A DNA stretch of 5,092 bases from contig JAHFAK010000134.1 of NCBI GenBank assembly GCA_023250585.1, forward strand, positions 1 to 5,092, read 5' to 3'. Made by a program: the position numbers and the translations under genes. Below are positions 1 through 5,092 of this stretch, in pieces. Source of the stretch: Deltaproteobacteria bacterium (GTDB lineage: Bacteria; Bdellovibrionota_F; JAHFAK01). The notes beneath the pieces are model-generated. The model worked only from the letters and a program-made list of their open reading frames with translations, was not told the origin of the DNA and ran no database searches. The stretch's first letter is position 1. Every line of letters starts with the position of its first letter.

Positions 1-415
1 TTTTCAATTGATCAATTCCGTGAGTTGCAGGCCTTTCATTATACGAAGCATATGCTGCACCAAAATTACGCCACTGAAATCCATAAATAGGACCCAACTC
101 ACGTTCCGCTTTCATTTTCTTTTTTGCTGTTTCATCGTGGCTATAGGTAACAACATCAGGCGAACACCATTCATCCCAAATATGATTATCTCTGGTTTTG
201 AGCCACTCTTTGTCCGTATTACCCTTAATAAAAAACTCGAGCTCTGAAGCAACAAGACGAAAAGGAACTCTCTTAGTGGTAAGTAAGGGAAAGCCTACTG
301 CCATATCGTGTTCAAACAGCATTCCGGGAATTGAAAGCGTATCAACACCGGTACGATTTTGTTTTCGGATTCCCTCAGCAAGAATTTTTTGTACAAGAGA
401 AATATAGGATTTCAC
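1..415 (-). CDS. thyA: Thymidylate synthase ThyA, N-terminal 138 residues (runs off left edge)
   Basis: The enzyme makes dTMP from dUMP in the cytoplasm, using 5,10-methylene-tetrahydrofolate as carbon donor and reductant. I translated the minus strand by hand from a GTG at 415-413. The product aligns with E. coli ThyA from its first residue without gaps to about residue 83: KSYISLVQKILAEG, then R21-T-G (phosphate-binding Arg), GFPLLTTKR at 41-49, E58, and IWDEW with W80 and W83 at the E. coli numbers. GPIYGFQWR at 108-116 carries the Tyr equivalent to E. coli Y94. Between W83 and GPIYG there is an insertion of roughly 17 residues relative to E. coli, as seen in longer ThyA types. The colinear numbering supports GTG over the TTG one codon upstream. 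An in-frame TAG lies just upstream, and AGGA is the likely SD. The catalytic Cys and the folate-binding C-terminal half lie outside the window. No frameshift is seen. The identification is firm. Confidence 0.96.
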   Translation of the reverse strand, partial: MKSYISLVQKILAEGIRKQNRTGVDTLSIPGMLFEHDMAVGFPLLTTKRVPFRLVASELEFFIKGNTDKEWLKTRDNHIWDEWCSPDVVTYSHDETAKKKMKAERELGPIYGFQWRNFGAAYASYNERPATHGIDQLK

Positions 416-436
416 CAAGAAAAAGTCCTATATTTG
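400..436 (-). promoter_or_regulatory. Inverted repeat enclosing the thyA SD and start codon
   Basis: AAATATAGGA (400-409) and TCCTATATTT (427-436) are a perfect 10-bp inverted repeat with 17 nt between the arms. In the thyA mRNA the upstream arm contains the AGGA likely to serve as SD, and the GTG start lies in the loop. After one A/C mismatch, two more pairs can close the stem. If it forms, it would hide the ribosome binding site. It could equally be a dyad operator in DNA. ThyA of E. coli and human thymidylate synthase bind their own mRNAs, so autoregulation is a plausible but unproven reading. Coordinates may be off by one base. Confidence 0.55.
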
Positions 437-453
437 TATGAATTCTGTCAAGA
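437..453 (-). promoter_or_regulatory. Consensus -35 hexamer before thyA without a well-placed -10
   Basis: The 44-nt gap between the exported-protein gene and thyA contains a perfect TTGACA on the minus strand, at about 447-452. No hexamer at 16-18 nt spacing resembles TATAAT. The nearest candidate, TATAGG, is only about 13 nt downstream and lies inside the inverted-repeat arm. It may be a regulated or chance site; thyA could also be read through from the genes upstream. Confidence 0.25.
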
Positions 454-459
454 GTAATT

Positions 460-1047
460 CTATTGAATCAACAACGTATCAGAAAATTTGTTAATACAAT
501 CGATAACCCTACTCCAAAATGTCCCAAATTCATTATTATGCGTAACCAGAAGAGCAAAAATAGGAAATCGTTTCTGATATTGTTTAGCAGTAGTGAGTAG
601 ATCAGAATCAATTTTAGCTTTCGTATTTGATATAATATCGCGAGCTGTAATAAGGAGTGAATGACAATTTTGGGTATTTTTCACTTTTTCTGCTCCACTC
701 AATCCCACACATTGAGCTTGGAGTTTATTAAGAGCATTTTTAATGAGATGATCATGATCTCCACCGGAATTTGAAAATATATTAAAAAGACTAACATTTT
801 GTCTGAGATATCCTTCGAACTGTATTCCTCCAGTTGCCGGATTAGTCTTTCTTGCAGTATCACTTTCATCAATTTTCCATGTATTTACAGTGCCTGATGT
901 GCTATAATCATGTACTAAAGCTTCTAGACTTTCATAAGCAATTATAAGAGGGACCTTGTCTCCCACAGCATGTGCAATTATTGGATACCCCATCACGATG
1001 CTTGCAAGGAAAAATGATAGTGATATTATTTTTTTAACTGTACTCAT
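460..1047 (-). CDS. Small exported protein of unknown function
   Basis: The protein has 195 residues. It begins with a classical signal peptide: Lys5-Lys6, a hydrophobic core at about 7-25, and AHA-VG at 25-29 as a likely signal peptidase I site. The mature part of about 168 residues should therefore be periplasmic or secreted. Residues 40-95 are mixed polar, including a GDHDH segment at 96-100. Residues 100-165 look mostly helical. There are three Cys (113, 128, 184), and the first two are spaced so that a disulfide is plausible. I recognise no family, catalytic motif or membrane anchor. The start is well supported by GGGAGGAG at about 1054-1061, 6 nt before ATG. The gene begins 21 nt after the TSP3-repeat gene on the same strand, so the two are probably co-transcribed and may act together at the cell surface. 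It is a real gene, but its function is unknown. Confidence 0.85.
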   Translation of the reverse strand: MSTVKKIISLSFFLASIVMGYPIIAHAVGDKVPLIIAYESLEALVHDYSTSGTVNTWKIDESDTARKTNPATGGIQFEGYLRQNVSLFNIFSNSGGDHDHLIKNALNKLQAQCVGLSGAEKVKNTQNCHSLLITARDIISNTKAKIDSDLLTTAKQYQKRFPIFALLVTHNNEFGTFWSRVIDCINKFSDTLLIQ

Positions 1048-1068
1048 TGATATCTCCTCCCTTAAAAA

Positions 1069-2838
1069 TTATCGATTTCTCACTGGATCACATACATCTC
1101 CTATACCATCTCCATCGCTATCTTTTTGACCAGGATTATAGGTATACGGACAATTATCACAGGCATCTCCAAATCTATCACTGTCATTATTTATTTGAGC
1201 TCCAGTAGGAGTTTCTGGGCAGTTATCTTTATCATCTGCTATTCCATCGCCATCACTATCTGTGCCATTTCCATTGAAAGGATCACAGGCATCACCTATC
1301 CCATTACCATTACTATCCTTTTGGTCAGTATTAGACTTACCTGGGCAATTATCGCATGTATCACCTACACCGTCTTTATCTATATCAGTTTGGTTAGGGT
1401 TAAATTTTTGCGAACAGTTATCTCGAGCATCAGAAATACCATCATTATCGTCATCTTGACACGCGTCCCCTACTCCATCATTATCAGCATCTTCCTGAGT
1501 AGGGTTTGCATTATCTTTACAATTGTCACAGAGATCTCCGACTTTATCAGAGTCAGCATCAGCTTGATCTTGGTTAGCAACTACATCGCAATTATCACAT
1601 ACATCTCCGAGTGTATCTGAATCGTTATTTTCCTGATTGGGATTTGGAATTTGAGGACAATTATCGCTGCTATCAGAGACACCATCTTGATCAATATCTT
1701 GCTCATCACACGCATCTCCCAATTGGTCCCCATCAGCATTTGCTTGATCTGAGTTAGGCTTATTTTTACAATTATCACAGACATCTCCAACTCCGTCCCC
1801 ATCAGTATCCTGCTGATTTTGATTTGCGATCTGAGGACAATTATCTTCCGTATCGAGTGTTCCATCGTTATCATCGTCATCTGTCTCACAGACATTTCCA
1901 ATGCCATTATTGTCATCGTCTGCCTGATCAGAATTAGCTACTTCAGCACAATTATCACATACATCTCCAAGACCATCTCCGTCAAAATCTTCTTGCTCGC
2001 TATTTGTGACATCAGGACAATTATCGCTGGTATCAAATACTCCATCTCCATCTGAATCTTTTGGTTCACGATCATCATAATCATCACATGCATCACCAGC
2101 TCCATCATTATCTATATCATCTTGATTTGGATTAGCATCGTATGTACAGTTATCGTTGTCGTTTCCTATTCCATCCCCATCAATATCGTCATCGCATGCG
2201 TCACCTTGTGTATCACCGGTATCAATGTCTATGTTTGATTGATTATTATTGCTTATACTCGGGCAATTATCCTGACTATCAGCTATTCCGTCACCATCTG
2301 AATCAGAAGCACTGCCCCCATCACTTTTACTACAATCGTTGGCATCATACGGACATGCATCTTGATCATCGTTTACACCATCACCATCATCGTCAGGGTC
2401 ACATAAATCTCCCATAGTATCGTGATCAAAATTTGCTTGGTCGTTATTTTCTAAATTAAGACAGTTATCAATATCATCAGAAATACGATCATGATCATCA
2501 TCTTGGCAATGATCACCGATATTATTTTTATCGTCATCTTTTTGCTCGGCATTTGGTAAATCTGGACAATTATCATTACTATTTAATAAACCATCACCAT
2601 CACGATCTTTATCGCAGTCATTAACTATACCATCACCATCGTTATCAGTGGTATCCGATGTAGTACATTCAGCAACAGCTGCTTTTTCTTCTGTTTCTGT
2701 TCCCCCACCGCACCAAGGAATACCAAAAGAAAACATTACGACAAAAACACTAATGCCAATAAGCATAAAAGCATACGGCAGAGCCTTTTTTGTCTTTGAT
2801 CGTGTATCTAATTTATAAATTTTCTGTTGTTCGTTCAT
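1069..2838 (-). CDS. Membrane-anchored thrombospondin type 3 repeat protein
   Basis: The product is 589 residues from the ATG at 2838. The frame stays open to a GTG four codons earlier (2850), but GGAGGG at 2843-2848 is a good SD for the ATG, which I prefer. Residues 1-18 are polar and basic (KTKK), 19-42 form one hydrophobic helix, and everything after that is acidic. There is no lipobox at Cys43 (GIPWC), so this looks like an uncleaved N-in signal anchor. From about residue 65 to the end run 15 full TSP3 units of the form DNCP-x-N-x-Q-x-D-x-D-x-GD-x-CD, plus one short unit (DACPYDANDCS). Many are preceded by a DxDxDGxxD spacer. In this family, Asp/Asn side chains bind Ca2+ and Cys pairs form disulfides, so the stalk should sit outside the cytoplasm and stiffen with calcium. 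No OmpA, barrel, sortase or other globular domain is present; the protein ends five residues after the last Cys. Its role could be adhesion, surface spacing or calcium binding. Confidence 0.93.
   Translation of the reverse strand: MNEQQKIYKLDTRSKTKKALPYAFMLIGISVFVVMFSFGIPWCGGGTETEEKAAVAECTTSDTTDNDGDGIVNDCDKDRDGDGLLNSNDNCPDLPNAEQKDDDKNNIGDHCQDDDHDRISDDIDNCLNLENNDQANFDHDTMGDLCDPDDDGDGVNDDQDACPYDANDCSKSDGGSASDSDGDGIADSQDNCPSISNNNQSNIDIDTGDTQGDACDDDIDGDGIGNDNDNCTYDANPNQDDIDNDGAGDACDDYDDREPKDSDGDGVFDTSDNCPDVTNSEQEDFDGDGLGDVCDNCAEVANSDQADDDNNGIGNVCETDDDDNDGTLDTEDNCPQIANQNQQDTDGDGVGDVCDNCKNKPNSDQANADGDQLGDACDEQDIDQDGVSDSSDNCPQIPNPNQENNDSDTLGDVCDNCDVVANQDQADADSDKVGDLCDNCKDNANPTQEDADNDGVGDACQDDDNDGISDARDNCSQKFNPNQTDIDKDGVGDTCDNCPGKSNTDQKDSNGNGIGDACDPFNGNGTDSDGDGIADDKDNCPETPTGAQINNDSDRFGDACDNCPYTYNPGQKDSDGDGIGDVCDPVRNR
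1084..2646 (-). repeat. Tandem degenerate DNA repeat encoding the TSP3 array
   Basis: This stretch is the DNA counterpart of the 16 TSP3 units, about 72 to 120 nt per unit. It is recognisable on the plus strand by recurring words such as acaattatc and catctcc. Units differ strongly at the nucleotide level, so this is an old, diverged array and not a recent expansion. Units 1-6 are each separated by a spacer motif. From unit 6 on, units join directly in pairs (6-7, 8-9, 13-14, 15-16) or a triple (10-11-12), with spacers between groups. Confidence 0.8.
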
Positions 2839-2860
2839 ATGACCCTCCACTAAATAATAT

Positions 2861-2884
2861 TCTACTTATTATACAGTATAGCAT
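2861..2884 (-). promoter_or_regulatory. Probable promoter of the TSP3 / exported-protein operon
   Basis: The 83-nt gap after the QueG-like gene is very AT-rich. On the minus strand it reads TGCTATACTGTATAAT (2868-2883). This holds an extended -10 (TGC-TATACT, with TATACT at 2875-2880) and an overlapping perfect TATAAT at 2868-2873. No convincing -35 is seen; pyrimidine-rich CCTTTTTTCCC sits at about that distance. A start near 2855-2862 would give a short leader carrying the GGAGGG SD. No strong rho-independent terminator is visible for the gene upstream. Confidence 0.5.
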
Positions 2885-2921
2885 ATTTTTGGGAAAAAAG
2901 GAAGGGATAAAATAAAAAATT

Positions 2922-3839
2922 CTAAAAGGCTTTTTTACAAAGTTCGGCGTTTTTGAGAATTGCCTTGTAAGTTCGCATACTTACCTGATTATTCTTGAAG
3001 TAATTTTTGAAGTCATTTTCATTCATAGAAAAAAAATTATGTAAGCCAATTTTTGTCCCAATGACACCATCGGTAGCATGAGTAACGACTTCTTGGGATC
3101 TCTTATTGACAGGACATACATCCAAACAAATCGTACAACCGTAAAACTTTTTACCCCATTTTTCTGGCTCAATAATTTCAACTTCATTTTCAGAAATAAA
3201 TTGATAACACCGGGGAATATTTACTTTGTATTCATCATTAAGCGCATCCGTTGGACATGCTTCAATACAAATGCGGCAATTACCACACAGGTTTCTCATT
3301 AAATCTTTATTTTCTATTTGCAGGGGAAGATCAGTTATAATTTCCCCTAAAACGGTATATGAGCCAAATTCTTTTTCCATAACCGTGCCGTTTTTGGCAT
3401 ACGATACAATACCAGCAGCAACGGCAATAGCCTTTTCGGGAAGATTGTTATAGCAGGTGTAAATATTGTAACGATATACACTGTTCGTTTCGCTTTGAAT
3501 TTTTTTAACGAGCTTTTCCATGAGTGATCGTAAATATGCATAGTAATTTCGTGCGGTATATTTAGCTATTTCTCCGTATGGCCCTTCTACTTCAACTTCG
3601 TTATTTTCGTTATAGCTAATAGCACACGCAATGATAGACCGCGCCCACGGATACTTTTCTTGAATACTCGCGAACTTTTTCTTCTTCTCTCTAAACTTAC
3701 CGTACCGAGCAGGGATAAAATCTTTCTCAACCCATGCATCAATCGCCACTTTCACTTCTGGATAATCAAGCTTATCCGTTACTCCGCAAAGATTAATTCC
3801 CACTTCTTTTGCTAATTGTATAATCCTTTTTTCATTCAT
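2922..3839 (-). CDS. QueG-like double [4Fe-4S] cluster reductase (epoxyqueuosine reductase family, atypical)
   Basis: The product has 305 residues. The C-terminal half holds two ferredoxin-type cluster motifs: C185-x2-C188-x2-C191-x3-C195-P and C235-x2-C238-x3-C242-P, plus C211, giving eight Cys for two [4Fe-4S] clusters. The order NLPEKAIAVAAG (131-143), GSYTVLGEIITDL (159-171), cluster 1, RCYQF, YGCTICLDVCPVNK matches QueG, the cobalamin-dependent enzyme of the last queuosine step. It departs from QueG in two ways. The catalytic Asp region (typically D-S/T-x-P-V-L-E-R) reads C129-Y-N-N-L-P-E-K, with no acid. It also lacks most of the C-terminal extension of the ~380-residue E. coli protein. 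It may act on another substrate or be a corrinoid-linked electron-transfer protein. SD AGAGG at 3849-3853 lies 9 nt before ATG. No queuosine gene is nearby. The superfamily is secure; the reaction is not. Confidence 0.8.
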   Translation of the reverse strand: MNEKRIIQLAKEVGINLCGVTDKLDYPEVKVAIDAWVEKDFIPARYGKFREKKKKFASIQEKYPWARSIIACAISYNENNEVEVEGPYGEIAKYTARNYYAYLRSLMEKLVKKIQSETNSVYRYNIYTCYNNLPEKAIAVAAGIVSYAKNGTVMEKEFGSYTVLGEIITDLPLQIENKDLMRNLCGNCRICIEACPTDALNDEYKVNIPRCYQFISENEVEIIEPEKWGKKFYGCTICLDVCPVNKRSQEVVTHATDGVIGTKIGLHNFFSMNENDFKNYFKNNQVSMRTYKAILKNAELCKKAF

Positions 3840-3897
3840 ATGTGGGTACCTCTAATAACTATGTTTTTTTGAGAACTTCTAAAAAGTATCCAGATAC

Positions 3898-3970
3898 GAG
3901 GCGTACACACATGAGCAACCGGAGCGTATATGCCAATACGTGAGGATTGCGAATGTGTGGACAACGAAGT
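3898..3970. repeat. GC-richer structured hairpin element in the divergent intergenic region
   Basis: This occupies the middle of the 193-nt gap between the QueG-like gene and the TPR gene and is richer in GC than its surroundings. A hairpin spans 3906-3959: CACACAT (3906-3912) pairs with ATGTGTG (3953-3959), GCAA (3915-3918) with TTGC (3947-3950), and CGTAT (3925-3929) with ATACG (3936-3940), leaving a 6-nt loop. The stems are separated by GA/GA (3913-3914 with 3951-3952) and a symmetrical 5x5 loop that again places G and A opposite each other. It is flanked by GAGGCGTAC (3898-3906) and ACGAAGT (3964-3970). Both words recur at 5064-5072 and 5049-5055. It is either a repeat-family copy or a structured RNA/leader element; I recognise no named class. 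Confidence 0.5.
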
Positions 3971-3997
3971 AGATGGATAGTTTTTAGAGATTCCCAT

Positions 3998-4026
3998 TTG
4001 ATTTTCTGTCTTAGATTTCTTAGAGT
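3998..4026 (+). promoter_or_regulatory. Weak candidate promoter for the TPR gene
   Basis: TTGATT (3998-4003) and TAGAGT (4021-4026) are 17 nt apart, each matching four of six consensus positions. The predicted transcription start would fall at about 4033, the A of the ATG, giving a leaderless message. The same TAGAG could instead act as a weak SD 7 nt before the ATG, which would rule out this promoter. I cannot decide between them. Confidence 0.25.
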
Positions 4027-4032
4027 GTCAAT

Positions 4033-4275
4033 ATGGAAAATCCTAAAGAGCTCCTTGGAGCGGCACATACATCATTTAATCGTGGCAATTACCAGGAGGC
4101 AAAGCTTCTGTATACCCAAGTTCTACAATCAACTCCCAACGAACATTTAAAGAATGAAGCAGAAAAAGGAATAAAAAATTTAACACTCGATAAAGCATAT
4201 ATTTATGCCCTCCTCTTTAGCTTTTCACTTCTTTCATTTCTTTATATCTTTTTTGGGATTATAAAAAAGCCGTAG
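4033..4275 (+). CDS. Small tail-anchored protein with a single TPR unit
   Basis: The product has 80 residues. Residues 5-38 match one tetratricopeptide repeat: helix A with AAHTSF, the turn RGNYQEA (17-23) with Gly and Ala in the family positions, helix B with LYTQVL, and a closing Pro at 35. A charged helical linker follows (36-54). One membrane helix comes next at about 56-76, with a short Lys-Lys-Pro tail. TPR units usually bind other proteins, so this may hold a partner at the inner membrane with the TPR in the cytoplasm. ATG at 4033 has only TAGAG as a weak SD. It ends 11 nt before the acyltransferase-like frame, so the two are likely co-transcribed and may be functionally linked. No longer TPR protein precedes it, so the single unit seems to be the full design. 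The partner is unknown. Confidence 0.75.
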   Translation: MENPKELLGAAHTSFNRGNYQEAKLLYTQVLQSTPNEHLKNEAEKGIKNLTLDKAYIYALLFSFSLLSFLYIFFGIIKKP

Positions 4276-4286
4276 ACATCGATCTT

Positions 4287-5092
4287 ATGGCACATCTTAA
4301 TTTCATTACAAAAAAAATCATAGCACGTATTCAAAAAAAGCTTAAAATAAGTGGTGAACAAAATATACCTACCAATATTTCAACTTCCTTAGTCGTGTTT
4401 GTTTCGCGAAATACGTCACTTTTTGACTTTCTTATTACATTAGCTGTGGCACAAAAATACAATCTTTCCCAACCAGTGTGGATTAATAATCCATTGTTCT
4501 TTTTGACATTATCCCTGACACGTTTTTTTGAAATTTTCGCAACATCAAAAAAAGAGACGTCTTTCACAAAAAAATTATTACCAAATCTCAATACACTTTT
4601 TTCTACAGAAAATTCGCTGATTTACTCACTCCCAGATAAAAAACAAAGAAGAGATACGCTTGATGATATACTTTTTATTAGTAAAAAACTGCACTGGGAT
4701 ATTGTATTTATTGGTGTTGACGTACATATTACAAAAACACAAAAAAATAATGAAGATACTATTATCGACCGTTTGCCTCCTGAAAATTCTTGGATAAACA
4801 AATTGAGGAAGTACATCAAAATACTCGTGTACCGAAAAAATATCTCGGTTACGTTAACACCTGCTTTGCCTCTAACTGATTGGCTTTCACATTCGCTGTA
4901 TGAAGACAAAAAAAAGCAAAGTATTGAATTGAAGCATAGCCTTCATAACCTCTTTAACCATCTTTCTCTGAATAATAATGGGGGATCTATTCATTACAAC
5001 ATAAGCAATAGTGGATACACGACGCAAGAACGAGCAGACCAAGGCACGACGAAGTCGAGGAATGAGGCGTACGAGTTTGTACGCCGCAGTGA
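4287..5092 (+). CDS. Acyltransferase-like protein with degenerate catalytic motifs, partial (runs off right edge)
   Basis: From ATG 4287 the frame stays open for 268 codons to the window end. No in-frame ATG lies upstream before the stop at 4218-4220, and no clear SD is seen; coupling to the TPR gene is possible. I read the order of segments as a PlsB/PlsC-like glycerolipid acyltransferase fold. LVVFVSRNTSLFDFLI (35-50) sits where HX4D is expected, but reads N42-x4-D47. PVWINNPLFFL (63-73) and LTRFFEIFATSKK (77-89) fit the acceptor-binding stretch. LIYSLPDKKQRRD (111-123) lies where (F)PEGTRSR is expected. WDIVFIGVDVHI (137-148) and ISVTLTPALPL (186-196) fit the later strands. Both catalytic signatures are altered, so it may be inactive or do something else. 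The last 24 codons lie in unusually GC-rich, palindromic DNA (see the repeat at 5021). The frame is confident; the family is tentative. Confidence 0.6.
   Translation, partial: MAHLNFITKKIIARIQKKLKISGEQNIPTNISTSLVVFVSRNTSLFDFLITLAVAQKYNLSQPVWINNPLFFLTLSLTRFFEIFATSKKETSFTKKLLPNLNTLFSTENSLIYSLPDKKQRRDTLDDILFISKKLHWDIVFIGVDVHITKTQKNNEDTIIDRLPPENSWINKLRKYIKILVYRKNISVTLTPALPLTDWLSHSLYEDKKKQSIELKHSLHNLFNHLSLNNNGGSIHYNISNSGYTTQERADQGTTKSRNEAYEFVRRS
5021..5092. repeat. GC-rich palindromic repeat-like element at the right edge
   Basis: The last ~72 bases are near 57% GC, against about one third in the gene before them. They contain a perfect 7-bp hairpin, GGCGTAC (5066-5072) and GTACGCC (5079-5085), with a 6-nt loop. 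The words ACGAAGT (5049-5055) and GAGGCGTAC (5064-5072) are shared with the intergenic hairpin at 3898-3970. It looks like part of a dispersed palindromic repeat. It overlaps the open frame, adding a basic, polar tail (residues ~245-268). The element is cut by the window end. Confidence 0.45.

Noticed and set aside
8-407. Two plus-strand frames at the left edge
   Set aside because: The opposite strand encodes unmistakable ThyA over the same bases.
1126-2417. Plus-strand open frames rich in Ile, Ser or His across the TSP3 region
   Set aside because: They are antisense or frame shadows of the Asp/Asn-rich repeats; they lack SD sites and family features, while the minus frame is a clear TSP3 protein.
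1084-2646. CRISPR-like periodicity
   Set aside because: The periodic words are diverged and code for TSP3 units in one continuous frame; spacing is irregular and there are no identical repeats or unique spacers.
2700-2720. Lipoprotein signal at Cys43 of the TSP3 protein
   Set aside because: The residues before Cys (GIPWC) do not fit a lipobox; a signal anchor is more likely.
2836-2850. GTG at 2850 as start of the TSP3 protein
   Set aside because: The strong SD GGAGGG lies between it and the ATG at 2838 and is correctly spaced only for the ATG.
2885-2935. Rho-independent terminator after the QueG-like gene
   Set aside because: The A/T runs flank only a tiny GGC/GCC palindrome with no stable stem followed by a U tract.
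3906-3959. Integron attC site
   Set aside because: The hairpin lacks the conserved outer core-site sequences of attC, and no integrase or cassette is present.
3859-4150. Overlapping short frames on both strands around the intergenic gap
   Set aside because: They lie over the hairpin element or in the wrong frame of the TPR gene, with no protein features.
4331-4909. Two minus-strand frames (86 and 95 residues)
   Set aside because: They overlap a 268-codon plus-strand open frame with coherent protein features and show no family signature or SD.

Overview
The window comes from an AT-rich bacterium with standard-code genes. The stops seen are TAG and TAA, with no in-frame TGA. Several genes carry Shine-Dalgarno (SD) sites, and there are exported, Cys-rich proteins. 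Thrombospondin type 3 repeat proteins, a stand-alone double-cluster ferredoxin-like reductase and small exported proteins of unknown family fit poorly characterised lineages such as Dependentiae or Patescibacteria. This placement is a guess; no gene here fixes the phylum.

Layout. Four genes lie on the minus strand, read right to left: a QueG-like double [4Fe-4S] reductase (3839-2922), a membrane-anchored protein made almost entirely of thrombospondin type 3 (TSP3) calcium-binding repeats (2838-1069), a small exported protein of unknown function (1047-460), and the N-terminal half of thymidylate synthase ThyA (415 to the window edge). Two genes lie on the plus strand: a small tail-anchored protein with one TPR unit (4033-4275), and an open frame running off the right edge (4287-5092). 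That second frame has no stop in the window and resembles a PlsB/PlsC-type acyltransferase whose catalytic motifs have decayed.

How they may work together. The TSP3 protein and the exported protein are 21 nt apart, each with a strong SD, and a promoter-like site lies before the TSP3 gene, so they look like one surface-protein operon. ThyA follows closely, but its start is enclosed in a 10-bp perfect inverted repeat, which suggests separate control. The TPR protein and the acyltransferase-like protein are 11 nt apart and probably form a membrane-associated pair. The divergent gap (3840-4032) holds a 54-nt structured hairpin. It shares short words with a GC-rich palindromic element at the right edge, so both may belong to one dispersed repeat family.

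I did not find a clear new defence or mobile system. The best leads are the degenerate acyltransferase-like frame, the paired higher-order TSP3 array with its exported partner, the thyA start hairpin and the hairpin repeat family.
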